From Datnioides undecimradiatus (taxonomy: Eukaryota; Chordata; Actinopteri; Lobotiformes; Datnioididae), in assembly GCA_008933995.1 (NCBI GenBank), contig WARS01000051.1, forward strand, positions 1,240,001 to 1,304,000: a stretch of DNA of 64,000 nt, written 5' to 3'. Both the position numbers and the translations under genes were made by a program. Shown here in pieces: positions 36,796 through 49,420 of the stretch. The notes beneath the pieces are model-generated. The model did no database searches and was not told the origin of the DNA. It saw only the letters and a program-made list of their open reading frames with translations. How positions within the stretch are numbered: position 1 is the stretch's first letter; each line of letters starts with the position of its first letter.

Positions 36796-38648
36796 GCGTC
36801 ACCATCCAGCGCGGCCATCAGGACACATCGAACACAGCTGAGTGTCTTACCGCAACATCTCACGGCTCCTGACCTCCTCTCATGGATGATTGATTCATGC
36901 CATCCATTATGCCTCGATGAGGGTTTCGGAGATATACGGCTGTGATGTTATGTCTGGCCACTCTCGGAAAATGCATATTTTCCAGGAATACTCCATCATC
37001 AGACTCTTTTTGGAATATTGAAGCATAGTCTCAGTAGAGACTAAACCGCTAAACCTCTGTTTGCTGATTATGATTTAAACTCTGATCGTTTTGCCAAAAT
37101 ATTCAAGAGCATGGGGAAATAAAAAGCTTATGTTTGTTGCTGCTATGTTTTTGTTTGTTTTGGACGTTGAATTGGATTATGCAGCTGTTTTGCAGCGTGC
37201 TCATCATTTGATTGGGCTACATTGTTATCATGATAGACTGCAGTACGTACTTGGACCCCAGAACTACTCATATGCTTTGTTCAAGGGTGAGAAAGTTTAT
37301 CCCTACAAACTCCAAATAAGATTCTGTTAATGTCCAGTTCCACGTTTCAGCTGAGTGCAGAAGGTCCGACAAAGATCAGCTAATGTGTGAAATACATGAG
37401 ATATGTTTAGCAATGATAATTATTTGTATTGGAAACAGTACACGGACTCGCAGCACATAGGGAGGACTACTGTGCCTTTATTCATCTAAGGGGTAATTTG
37501 ATTAAGGTCCCAGTGTTCCTGTCACATCTACCAGCATCAGAACAGGAAAGAAGAGGTGAAGTACAAAAGCCCACCTGTTGCTTGATTTGATTGGCTACTT
37601 AAGCCAAAGTGTGACATTGAAGAGCAGTGAGACTCCACATCTTGTGCTGAAAAACTGGAAATTTACTTGCATCTACAAAGCAGCAGACACGCCGCGACTA
37701 AAACTCTGGTTTGGCATGTAAAGTCTTTCTGGCAATGCATCTCAAGTGTGATCGCCCCGTAAGACTCAGGTCTTGTTTACACAGCCACCTAACAGTGGAT
37801 GGGTTATTTGACACTTAAAATATAACTTTTAAGTGGAATACTGCTCCACTAGAACCATGTAATGGAGGGGAGCCATCATGTTTGATATTTTTTGGAGAAT
37901 TTCAGAGACGTCAAACCTTCTGCAACCTGTTTCTCAAAAGTCCTTTGCTAACCAAGGAATTGCATTACCCTTTGAACGTTTTGCTGGTTCGTGGCAATCA
38001 AAGTAGTTCTTCAAAGGCTTAAAGAGTTAAGTGCGGGTGAAAACATTGTAATTTTCTTGATATTCTAGCCTTTACAATGCTCAGCAGACAGACATCACAT
38101 GTCTCGTTCCAACCAAAAAGTCAGCCTCAGCTTCCAAAACCCATATCAGTGAAATGTAAGAAGGCTACCTGGCACCGTAGAATGCTGATAGCCCTGACTG
38201 TGACGCCAGACATGCATATATCTGTGTCCCATCTGCTGGCAGGGTTGACACAGGCAACAATAGCGAGTTAACTGTCAGGAACATAAAAGCACTGTGGACG
38301 ATTGCGCTTATCCGTCGATAAGATCTTCATCCAGAGCCTTTCTCTCGGCGTTGGCCTCGGCGTTGGCACGGGACAGCTCTTTGCCATTTGGCGGTGGGTA
38401 GCGTTTGTCGCTTCAATGCCGTGCTTGCCTTGCTAACGAGACCTTGGGAAAGTACGTGGGGCTGTGTGCGACTGTAGTTTTACTGTCTAATTAAGTGTTT
38501 AGTCATGCCAGGTGGATGCCGGCTGCCCGGGAGCCAAATAAAAGCACCGAGACGTGTTTGTCTTACAGGTTGTTCCGAGGCTGCTGGCAGCGGGGCTGAG
38601 AGATTGTTGTCTGTTTGTTCCTGCAGTGTTGTATTTGTATGAAGAAGA

Positions 38649-38668
38649 TGTGTGTGTGTGTGTGTGTG
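38649..38668. repeat. (TG)10 microsatellite
   Basis: A perfect tract, followed by a mixed CA/CG/TG stretch. Confidence 0.95.
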
Positions 38669-39097
38669 CACGCACGTGTGTGTGGGGTCTATCGCTAACC
38701 AGCTACCTCCTTTGTTCTCACCTTCCTACCATGTCCTTTCGGTTTGGTGAGGTAGAAGCCCTTAGAAGGCAAACATACTCACTATAAGTGTTTGTGGGTT
38801 TTTGTGTGCATCTGTTTGTGTGTGTGTGATGGAGCTGGGGGGCACTGGTTACCAAGCGACGGCCAAAACAACTACTTGGCAGGCCGTGGCACACAAGAAA
38901 GCCCCTCATCTGCTTGAACATCCCAGACATTCTCCGAACTTTCGGTCTTTTGTCGCGGCGCTAAAATGGACCCAGCGTGCGTTCATTGTTTTTCCAGTTT
39001 TGTCCCTGTAAACACACACACACACGTTCCCCGTCGTTTTGTGCTCTGCTCCTCGTCTACTGCAGTTTGGCTGCCATGGTTGAAAGTTCCTGCTCAT

Positions 39098-39111
39098 GTT
39101 GCCCTGGCAAC
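39098..39111. promoter_or_regulatory. Perfect palindromic X-box (RFX)
   Basis: GTTGCCCTGGCAAC has both perfect RFX half-sites (GTTGCC and GGCAAC) with a two-base spacer. It lies about 9 kb into the sorcs2 intron. Confidence 0.6.
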
Positions 39112-39752
39112 CCACACTGGAATCCTGTTGGGGTCTTCCAGTGGTTTGGTTCCTGATCTGAATTCAGAGTGGCCCCTCGCCTTGCTCTTCTCCCAGGTCC
39201 TGCATATTTCATGTATAGCCCTGGCATAAAAATACGGCAGTCACATTGAGGTTGTCAGTCTTTGGATACCCGGGACTCAACTTTTCAGGAATGAAGGAAA
39301 TGGACCTTCTGTTTTGGCTGACCATCAAGCAATCTTGCATTTATTCTATAATTATTGCTTTTCGTCCATCCATCCATTCCCATCATTTTTGAGACCCTGT
39401 GTCATCTCTTCAGGTGCCACCACTAGAACAAAAGCTCTCTTTGATTATCAACAGTGACATGATATCTCAGAAGATAACAGCACAATTTCTCCCTTCCCTG
39501 AAGTTTGGAACTTATATTCATGGTCCCCAGAGCACACCAGATCTTCCCTCTAGCCCCATTATCCAGCCATTAATAATAGCATGAAATGAGTAAAGCGTAT
39601 TCATGCTCACCAGAGGCTGATCCTCTTAGCTAGCACGAGCCATATTTAGGCCAAAGTTTGTATCTCTGCAGACTATATATAAAAATGAATGACATGACAT
39701 TGCATAAACAAAATAAAAATGGCAAGAAACAGTGAAGCCAAGCACATCGATC

Positions 39753-39764
39753 GCCCCCTGGTGG
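39753..39764 (-). promoter_or_regulatory. CTCF-type core motif, minus orientation
   Basis: On the minus strand the bases read CCACCAGGGGGC, an exact match to CCASYAGRKGGC, followed by GA (14 bases, CCACCAGGGGGCGA). It points towards the plus-oriented motif at 19404, with the sorcs2 promoter between them. Confidence 0.5.
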
Positions 39765-40230
39765 CTTTCAATGAATTATTTGATACTGTGATATATTGGT
39801 GTGATGTCACGATTGACTCTGTCTTGTTGGTGGCAGTGTCAGGTGGGTGTCTGGCCCTTAATGCCACGGCTCCACCCCCCGATAGTCACTGTGCAGAATG
39901 AAGTTTCATCTGATGTCGCCTGACTTTCGCACCTTTTCATATTTTGGGTAGAAGTGGAGATGTTTCTGACATTTTATATACAGACAATGAATATCTCATA
40001 ACCATAAAAAAATCACAAGTATGCTTATTCTGCAAAGGACAAGAGCAAAATGATCTGTGTATTGTGTGTAGTGTCATATTTTACACATCGGCATGTTGTG
40101 TTGTCACGCCAAAGTATCTTCAACTGAAGATAAACCCTTACAAGGACTAAAGTCATAGTTTCCTGACAGTAACGATATGTGGATATATACAGGCTCGCAA
40201 TATTTGGCTGTAGAAAAATGTTTGCCTGTG

Positions 40231-40231
<1 letters not shown>

Positions 40232-40263
<32 letters not shown>
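40232..40263. repeat. (TG)16 microsatellite
   Basis: A perfect tract, with a second shorter TG run at about 40279-40290. Confidence 0.97.
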
Positions 40264-40268
<5 letters not shown>

Positions 40269-41309
40269 CTGGTGTGAGTGTGTGTGTGTGCCTGCCTGCA
40301 GCTACTATAGGAGCAGTGGGAAAGCTCTCCCTATAGAGCCCCTCAGAGAGTTGTGAAATGCAGCCCAGCAGGGTTCCTCCAGTATTTCACCTTCACAGCA
40401 ACACATTTAGAGATTGGATCTTCTTCCTTCTGCACTAAGCCGTCCCCACTTTCTATCAACCCCCCTCATCTGAACCGCACCTCTCACCAGGGACCTGGGT
40501 ATTTTCAGTTTCTGTCATAAGCCAATTGCACAACAACAGCGTGAAGCCTTCCACACGAGCCGTGGACAGAGAAATGGATACAGATATAAAATGAATCGCC
40601 CATGTCTTTGGTTATGATTGGCTGAGGCAAATACAAAAATACGCAGTAAACACACAGAGTGGTGGCACAGTGCTTTATTTATGTATTTGAGATACATTAG
40701 AACATACAGTATGACTGAAAAAAGATGTTACAATATTAAAAAATGTATAAACCCTGCATTACACTTTAATGTCAGCTATTTATTAGTAAAATCAGCCACT
40801 TAACACTGATTTTAGATCAGTTACATGATGTCGTCCATCCAAAATAACTGCCTTTCTATGATGAAATGAACAAATTTGATGAATTTAATTTAATTTTTTT
40901 CTGTTTTTACCGATGTAGTCTTTTGTGATTTCCCATTTCCTGGGTAGAATATTAGACTCACCCACAGATTGGATATTATGTTCTCATGCATGTGATATTT
41001 AATCAATTATTCCATCTCAAGACCATGAAGGGTTCTGCTTCATCACTAACACAGGTGTTTGACCATCTTCATCAAAACCTTCTTCAGCATCATTCATTCT
41101 CTGTTCTCACTCTTCTAAAACCTCCAACAGACCACAGTCCCTTGTTGTTCTCAGCTAATTCCCAGCCACGCTGTCTGCAGAATGATTAGTTAATCACCTC
41201 CTCGCTCTTCTGATTCTGAACAGACTCTTTCTTTCTTCTTCACAGGTAGAAAAACCTGTTCTTCTTTGATGAAGGCAGTGATTTTATATGAAACCACAAC
41301 CGTTTTAAG

Positions 41310-41475
41310 AGCTGTGGCTCTTTTTATCACAGTGAAGGGTCTTTGTTAATTCGTTTCAGCACGGTGCTAAAGGGAACCTTGGTTCTGCTTGGGTTCAATG
41401 CTGAAAGAACCCCTTTTTTTGTTATTTGAAGAACCCTGTTTTATGTTGGCCAAAGTTTTTCTTGGAGTGCGAACC
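41310..41475. repeat. Possible MITE-like repeat rich in AAGAACCC/GGTTCT
   Basis: Several AGAACC and GGTTCT words face each other (GGGAACCTTGGTTCTGC, GAAAGAACCCC, GAAGAACCCTG). This resembles short non-autonomous DNA elements common in fish. No clean terminal inverted repeats or target-site duplication could be fixed. Confidence 0.35.
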
Positions 41476-41760
41476 CAGACCTAAACTCAGCCCTGTCTGC
41501 AGTTCAAAGGCAACTCTGCCACCCAAGCTCTACCGGGAATGACGCGATCGGTCGCTGTGCCAACTTCACACACACCTACACACACCTACACAAACACACG
41601 CAAGGAGACTGGAAGCAGTAAAACGGGAATTAGCATGTGTTGATGGACGTGGAGCTTGCCAGTAATAAATTTTCTCCCTGGAAAAAAACCCAAACCAAAC
41701 GACTGAACGTTTTGTGACTCATGTTGATAGCAATTAGAACACCGGGGTATCAGGGGAGGG

Positions 41761-41782
41761 GCGGCGGCGGCGGCGGCGGCGG
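41761..41782. repeat. (GCG)7 trinucleotide repeat
   Basis: A perfect GCG/CGG run after a G-rich stretch, within the sorcs2 intron. Confidence 0.97.
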
Positions 41783-42642
41783 TGACTGTGTGGGTGGAAA
41801 GAAAAGGAAAGACGGGAAAAGAAAGGAAAAAAAGCAATAGCTACACTGAGGCGATACTCTGCATGTTCCTTGGGTGTTTTTTAGCAAACGTTCTGTCAAA
41901 ACCAGCGGTTGTTTTACATGAAAAAGACGAGGCCGTGCGCTGTGATCTGAAACCGGCAACAATGTAACGTACTCCGCCGGGCTCCTGCACTGTTTGCTAC
42001 CTCCATCTTTCTCTCTTCCTCTCTCTGTCTCCCTCTGTGCCTCTCCCCTTCTCTATCTGGCTTACTTTTGTGTGATTGAAAGGCGACGTGTGCCTGTGAG
42101 CCAGAATAAAGATGCAAAGCAGCGACAAATTGAATTATTGTTTGGAGTGCCGCTTGTCACAACAGCGGCGTCAGGTGATTTCAGTCTTCTGCAGCGTAAA
42201 GGGAGCGACGGGGTGGCTTGCAAAGGCGAGGTGACAGGCAGCCAGTGGGATGCTAAAAATAGACCTAAACGCAAACTACAGGGGTGATTATGTGGTTTTT
42301 AAAATGCAGGCTAGTAATTTGAGTCGTTCAGGTACGGATTCATGCACCAGCATCTCTTTTGAGTAAGTCTCTAAAGATAGAAAACGCTTAAGGCTTGCAC
42401 TCAGGAAGATGAGCTGAGATGAAATTAGTTAAACTTTCTTTACAGGAGAATGGAACTTGTAGATTGTTGGAAATATGAAATGCAAATAAGTGATGAGAAG
42501 GATGAACTGAGGGGATAAATCAAGATTATGTTTTTGCTGACGGCAGTTTATGTGAGGCTGTGAGTATTATTATTAATTTGTGCATAAAAAGAGGCGAGGA
42601 GATGTCAGAGATGTGAAAAGAGGCAAAATATTACAAAAACCT

Positions 42643-42665
42643 ATGAAATGAAATGAAATGAAATA
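42643..42665. repeat. (ATGAA)n pentanucleotide repeat
   Basis: About four and a half ATGAA units. Confidence 0.9.
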
Positions 42666-42929
42666 AAGGATGTTGGAAATGAATTTTTACATGGTCCCAC
42701 TCCTCCAGAGTGACCAAATAATGAAGCTTAAAGAGAGTGGAGGTGTAGAGTGGAGTCTGCAGGGGGGACCCGTGTTTTTCCTCTCTGTTATGAAAAGTGT
42801 TCATGAAAACCTTTGGAATTTATTTTAGAATTCCGATCCAGGGAGGACATGCTTTACGACCTGCAGCCGTAGCAGCGAGTGACGGCATTGCTTTCAGGCG
42901 AGCAGGAGTGAGTGTGTTTGATACATGCT

Positions 42930-43310
42930 GCAGGTGGAGTCCAGCTCTGTGATGCTGCACCAACACTTGAGTTTGATGCAGCATTCTAATGTGCCCATGA
43001 TGGCAATGTTAGCAAGTGCACAAGCATGTTCGTCATCTCAGCTAGCATGCTAACATTTGGTAATTACCGGAAAACACAAAGTACAACCGAGGCTGTTTTG
43101 GTAGGTCATCAGTTGTGCAGGATTTTGGTCGTCAGCCAAAGTTCTGGACAACCTGAAACTGACCTGATGGCGGCGCTAGATGAGAAAGTCAGGGCATCAC
43201 CAAAGCCAAAAGGGTATGACGCTACTGCCCTGTGGGTACTATGGATAGTGTGCCAAATCATGGCAGTTCATCTAGTCACTGGAGCAAAGTGGTGGACTGA
43301 CTGGCCCGGC
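42930..43310. repeat. Dispersed repeat, copy B
   Basis: CAGCTAGCATGCTAACATTT, GGTAATTACC, AAACACAAAGTACAACCGAG, GGCGGCGCTAGATGAGAAAG and AGGGCATCACCAAAGC are in the same order as in copy A (34930-35290). The consensus I remember for this family has these phrases. Similarity continues weakly to about 43310. Confidence 0.65.
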
Positions 43311-44140
43311 ACCAGTTTATATAAAAACATGTATATTCACATTTTTATTATTCATAAGGGTGGTGAAATTTGCTTAAAACTGGTCACCCATAAATGCACC
43401 TTATGCAGCTCCATCCTTGTTTGGTCGAGTATGACCATTAGCATTTGGTGGCTAAGTGATTAAACCTTCCATAGATATTACCAGTGACATTAATGAGTCA
43501 CTTCGTTGAGTTCGCAGCTCTTTTCTTTTGCTACCTATTTTTCAGGACCGTTCAGGATGCCAGCATTACAATAAATGCGCACATACACTCACACTTTCCG
43601 GCCTCCCTCGTGTCCCACCTGGTTCCTCTTGCTTCGCATCTTCTCAAGTGCTGTCACTGGTGGTCATACTTCAGCGTAGTGATTCTGCGAAAGCATCCCG
43701 CCTGCTGCATCTCTGCTCCGGGAAAAAAAAAAAAAAATTGCCATTTGATCCCTCAGCCTCCTCTGTGACTGAGCCAGCCGGTTTGTTATTGCAATTGGAA
43801 CTTTTTTTTGTTTTTTCCCCGACCGAGAGAAAGCGAAAGAGAAAGAGGTGGAGGAATGAAGGAGCATCGAAGCCTCTTTGGAATAACGCGTGTAAACACA
43901 GGCAGTGCATCACTCAGGTAATGAGATTCTCCACTCTGCTTAAGTCGAAAGCCCCTCAGCACCTGAGGAGGACAAACAAACCCCCTTCCCAGTGCACTCT
44001 TTCAGAACAAACACACACATGCATGCGCACTTTCACTCATATTTCCCTGGTTCTTTCCTCCCTTCCTTCCTCTTCCCCTCTGTGAATATGGACAGGCTGT
44101 TTGTATGCAAATATGTCATTTGGAAGACCCTCATGCCCAA

Positions 44141-44157
44141 CACACACACACACACAC
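44141..44157. repeat. (CA)8 microsatellite
   Basis: A perfect short tract. Confidence 0.9.
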
Positions 44158-46718
44158 TTGCACACGAACAGTGAAAACCCCGTAGAGGTTCAGAGCTGGC
44201 ATGCTGAGGTGAACAACACTCCAGCAGGGCAATAGAGGCCAGCAGAGGAAAGCCTGGTTGCCCTTTTTTTTTTTAATTTCTGTGTATTCAACAACAGGCC
44301 CAACTGGTTCTCTCCTTTCTTTCTGTGCTTAATCCCCTTTTTCATTATCATCCTTTTCTTTTCACTCGCCTCTGAAAAACAGCTTAGCGCCAAAACGCTG
44401 TGCAAAACACTCGCCCATTTCCGGAGCGTGGTGTCTCATTCTTTCTTTGGGACAGATCTGTAAAGCTGCTTTTGCTAAGAAGACCGTGTTGTTTGGTGAG
44501 ATGATCGTGGGGTCATTGTTGGACATGTTGCCGTTTCATAATGTCGAGGTCTTTGTGATGTAATGCACAGAAACTTATAGCTACAGTATGACTCATCAAA
44601 TCAGTAAAAAGACGTTGCTGATATATCAGGCCTAGAATAATCAGATGTCTACCAGTAGATATAAAGCCATGGCAACATGATGATTCACGTGCGGCAGCCT
44701 CCTAACCCTTCAGAGAAGCCTTGTTCAAACCAGCCACCCACTAGATGTCTTTCATGATGTTAGCAAGAAGAATAATTGGACTTATTCCTGCATTCACATT
44801 ACAAGACAGCTGGCATGAATATCAAATCAGTTTAATAACAGAATTAAGACGTCCTAGAAGAAGTCAGGAGCGTGGGCGGGTAATTAAACATAGAAACAGC
44901 CCTTCTAAAAAAGGGAGATTACAAAATAGGATATTGGGTGACCCTTCAAGTGAGCGGATTTCAGAAAATCATGTGGTGAAGCCAAATGTCCTGTAGTTTA
45001 GTAAGAACAAAGAAATAGCAGAACTATCACAGCAGAGCTTTTGTGATGAAGCAGAATCCAAATTCAGTTTTTGCCATTTTAAACCTTTCAGAGCTGCACT
45101 TGCTAGGAGATTCATTTTGGAAACCATCTCCAATGACACACCATTTAATGAAGCATGTGTGTTACGGGGATTATATTTTGACTTGCAGCCTTCTTTAAAT
45201 GATCAAAAGCTGTCAACATTTACCTGTTTTAGGATGTACAAATGAAGCTTAATTGAGCTGTTCTGACTTACCTTTACCCTAAATTGACTCCAATGTTTGT
45301 GACTAAGTTCAAAGAACATTCCAGGAACCCAACGTTAGAAGTGGAGCAAATTGTAACTTTATAGTTCAGTCCTGACCTTAAAAAAAAGAAGATTTCCTGA
45401 CTAAAGGTCCACTTTCTGTGTTTTTCTACCGCTTTCAACCACATCATCTGGCCTTCACCTGCCATTGAAGCTTAGTGGCTGTACTTTTTGGAGTTCTTGT
45501 CCACGTGGCTTTAAAGTAAGTGCAAAAGTTCAAAAATTAATAGTCATGAAGATCATTTGATGTAGTCCAAAGTCCTGAAATAGCTACTGAGTGGACTTTA
45601 AGGTGGGAATGGTTTTTTTTTATATAATAAATTTCAGTTTTTAGGTACCTTCATTACAGTTTAGTCATGGAAATGTTCCTGAACCCATGGTAATACGTAA
45701 TCTTAAGGGTCTAGACGTTTTAACCAAATGTGACCTAGTTTGAGTGTCGACATCTAGATGTGGTTTGACCTACAAAGAATCAGATGGGTACATTGCTCTA
45801 AGGTAAATTTAATAATTCATATCTTATTCATGTATCGGATCAGTTTATGGACCGTTTGATGTTGACATGTGCCAGTGAAAGAGAGCGCTTGTCAATCATC
45901 TACAGTACTGTTTGCTTGAAACAATGCATGCCCTGAGCTCATTGAACGAGACAACAAAGAGTAAAGCACCGTTTGCATTCTGCAAACTTGTTTTTGTCGT
46001 TAGAGTTGTTCGACCTGTTTCTTCCGCATTAGACCGACAGTGTAGCATGAACTGAGGCTGATGCTTCCAAAGAAAGACATTAATACTTTGAGTAAAAAAA
46101 GAGCTTCTTGAATGACATCATCTGTAAGAAATGTGGTCACTGATGGACTTGACCTTGTTTCTGCACCCAGAGGCCTGAGCACTTTAAAGTATAGCTCAGT
46201 CTGAGTAACATCAGAACAGGAAGTTCTTTAGTACACAGCTGATGAAAACTGTATCCTTGGTGATGAAACATGACACCGTATCCCCCCTTTGATGCCTACA
46301 CGTGCATGCATGTGTGTTGCTGCGTCACTTTGTCCGTCCCTGTTAGTCCCATTCCAGTGGCCCATGGAAAGAGGACATTCTTTTCTGCAGTGTTACAGCC
46401 TTGTTAAACCCATTCCCCCAGCTTCCATCCCTGTTAAACCTCATCTTTCTCACAGCCCCTTTTCTCTATCCATTCCTCCCTCTCCAGTTCTCCAGTCAGT
46501 CAGTCAGTGGCCATTCAGAGGGTAAAGAACACATTGTCTGATTGGTGTAAATTAAAAGTACTCTTGAAAGCTGCTTTGGACTGAGTGTGTTTGCGTACTT
46601 CATCTCTGCTTTGGTTTGCTCTCTCGGTCGGGGTTCTGATTTTCAAATGGAAAAGATAAAGTGAACTTTTTTCTTTCTTCCTCTTTCCCTCATAAATACT
46701 TTTACTGGCCTTGGCCTC

Positions 46719-47070
46719 CAACATGGCTGCCAGTTGCCAAGAAGCTGCCCTTATTTCCCAGTCAGTTGCTGCCACTGGCCCAACACTCAGCATGTTTTGA
46801 CACATTGGGTGCGGAGTATGTGTGCTGTAGAATTGGGGGTGTTATGGTTCTGGCTTGTGTCTCTCTCCACATCCGTCACAATGGCTGCCAAAATCCCCAT
46901 GACCTCATTCTCATTAGCACTGCCTTAACTACAAAGAGCTAGGCTGCGGCCCATCAGCGAGGAGCACCGGTCCTGAATGGACGACGCCCGCTGCATTTTT
47001 AAAAAGGGTTGGAGATTTTTGGTCACCGCGCAAAGCGTGCACAAAGTCTGCTCATGTGTAAACATGGCGG
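46719..47070. promoter_or_regulatory. Cluster of three YY1-like ATGGC motifs
   Basis: CAACATGGCTGCC (46719-46731), ACAATGGCTGCC (about 46879) and AAACATGGCGG (about 47060) resemble the YY1 consensus AANATGGCNGC within 350 bases. Intronic, with unproven function. Confidence 0.25.
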
Positions 47071-47939
47071 ATAATTATGCGAGCGAGTCTGTCGTCTTAG
47101 CGTGAGCTACAGGCCTCCTCTAAGGTCTCTCGAATTAATTACGCTCAGCAGTGGACGCTCTCACTAAACTCGAGAAGTGGTGCACCTTGGAGAAATGCAG
47201 CCATGTGGAATGTTTTTAACACAGATTTCCCATTCTAATTAATAAGTCGTAGCCTGAGGCTGACAGCAGGGATGTTGAATCAAGGTTTGCAGACAAACAA
47301 CATAATAGTTGGATAACTCTGTCGAATGCTGTGCTTTCTGTTTTGCCTTTCAGACATTGGATTCATTTAGCAAACCGTCTGACACCACAGTGATAGGACA
47401 AAATCGCACCTGCTATCTTCCAGATACTCCATCAGAGAGCTCAGTTGATGGCGGAGTCCCTGTTGTTTCAACTGCTATGGCTTTTGGAATTACTAAATTA
47501 GAGCTAAAAATCTTCTACCAGTACTGTATGTGTGTTTCTAACCTTAGGAGACAGTGGAGATAAAAAAGAAAATCATCAGGCCTGCTGCTGGGTAGAGAGA
47601 AGATAAAATGGCAAAATGAAGGATGATGAAAAGGTTCCCCTCTTCAAAATCTCCCACCCGGAGAGGGGATTATCTCTCCGGAAATATCTCCATCTTCAAG
47701 GCTTAGTTTCTTTTGCTTTGTAGGGGGAATCTCTACATTTCCCACTGGTCTCCACTGATTTTGGGCTTCGTCATGAGAAGCTTTACCCTGGGCCAAACTC
47801 CATCTTGACCATAGTTCGAGGCAGACCCTCTCCTGAACTCCTGACCCCACCATGTGCCAAGTCTGCATTGTTGAACACAACGCCATACATCTGCGTATCC
47901 AGGCCATCACCGCTGGGATGAGTGAAAACGCAGGGAGGG

Positions 47940-48235
47940 AAAAACAAGCAAAGCACTGTGGGGAATTTCGGAGGGAATGACCTTATTATGCGGGTGACGC
48001 TCGCTGTGTGAAATACCGATTGGCTTCAATTAGCCCGTTGGCACTTGCACAACACGTGTCTCCCAATGGTGCCACATCCATTAATGCCATGACGATTCCT
48101 TATCTGTCTGGCGGACGGGATTATCTTGAGATAGATATGGGGATGGCGCACATGGTGTTAATGATGCCGAACACCTGCGCCATTCCATATTACTGTGTGA
48201 CGGTGGGGGTGGGGAGCACATCTGTATTTTAGCGC
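47940..48235. other. High-complexity candidate conserved noncoding element
   Basis: The sequence is of balanced composition and free of simple repeats, with homeodomain-like (TTAAT, ATTAA) and bHLH-like (CACGTG near 48054) words. There is no coding frame with splice borders. Offered as a candidate enhancer only. Confidence 0.25.
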
Positions 48236-48756
48236 TGGGGTGGAAAGAGGAGGAGGAAAGGGAGAGGGTGTTGAAAAGCCAAGCAGCTTGCCGCCTTCTT
48301 GTCAGCGGCTGCACAGAAAGAGTTAATCGTCAGAGCTGTACAATAGCATTGATATGTAGATGAATTTCCCTCACACCACAGGCAAGGGTATAGCAAATAA
48401 GTCGGGGCCGTTTCGCTCCGCTGTTGTCTGGAAATACTCACACATTAACTATTTTTTCCCACCACCGCTCCGCTTCGCATTCCTATATTTTGCTCTGCTC
48501 GGGCCCCATTGTAAAAGACGTCCTCTGCTTGCTTTTTCAATTTGAGACACAATTCAGCGGGCGAGATAGAGCCCCGTGTCAGGGTACAAATCATCCCAGT
48601 GTGTCGGAGAAATTGAATTTCCCATGAATACGTGATTGGCTGTGATGTGGCCCCCAGCATGCGTGGCGGCTAATCCTCCGAGGTGGTGCCGGCGGCAGCA
48701 GTGGCAGGGTGGGGTAGGTAGAGCGCAGGACGGTGATGCTGGGTCACAACAGCTGT

Positions 48757-48809
48757 ACACACACACACACACACCCACACCATCACAGTCACTCACACAC
48801 ACACACACA
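48757..48809. repeat. Compound (AC)n microsatellite
   Basis: Two AC runs (48757-48774 and 48794-48809) separated by a short imperfect stretch. Confidence 0.95.
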
Positions 48810-48960
48810 TAAGAAGACACACCTATGCGATGACACGCTCATGAGAAACGGAACCCCAGAGAGTCACAATCACACACTCGCAGCAGGTCGCCGGCAGCTG
48901 CCTGTTTGTGTGTGACTTCAGAGCATGCTGGGCGCACATGTCGGTGCGATTACAACCTGC

Positions 48961-48995
48961 TGCGCGCGCGTGTGTGTGTGTGTGTGCGCGCGCGT
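48961..48995. repeat. 35-bp alternating purine-pyrimidine tract
   Basis: TGCGCGCGCG, then TG units, then CGCGCGCGT, in strict alternation throughout. This is a strong candidate Z-DNA former. Confidence 0.95.
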
Positions 48996-49400
48996 CTGTG
49001 TGTATTTTGTTTGTCCTGTCTGGTTGAATTTTTGCTGCCCTGCACGCTGTTGCCCTCTCTCTCCTGCCACATTTACCGACCACTTGTGGGCCTCTGTAGT
49101 GTAACCACACCACAAAACTTCAGTATCACGCCTGTCATCAGCTCTCATGCTAAGAGCCTCTTCAATTCATCCTCTCCTGTCTTTTACACAAAGGCTGCCA
49201 ACAGTTCCTTTGTCGTCCATGCTCCACTGCAGCGAGCTGATATAATTTTCCCATGTATTTCAGGAAACAGTAATGAGTGTATATCCAGGCGAGCTAATGC
49301 CTATTGGGCTCGTCTCCCATGTCAGACAATGGCTGGTGGATGAGTCACTCAAACAAAAGTGCATATGATTGCTCAGGCACACACCTACTTTAGCAGAAAA

Positions 49401-49420
49401 CACACACACACACACACACA
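49401..49420. repeat. (CA)10 microsatellite
   Basis: A perfect tract. Confidence 0.95.

Noticed and set aside
43528-44085. 185-codon open frame in the sorcs2 intron
   Set aside because: It contains poly-Lys from an A-run and Ser/Pro low complexity. It does not continue the VPS10 domain and lacks splice borders.
44661-44676. RFX site at AAAGCCATGGCAAC
   Set aside because: Only the right half-site is ideal and the left half has mismatches, so I kept it as a supporting note, not a feature.
48750-49000. CRISPR-like array of short repeats
   Set aside because: These are CA/CG microsatellites without unique spacers, in vertebrate DNA.
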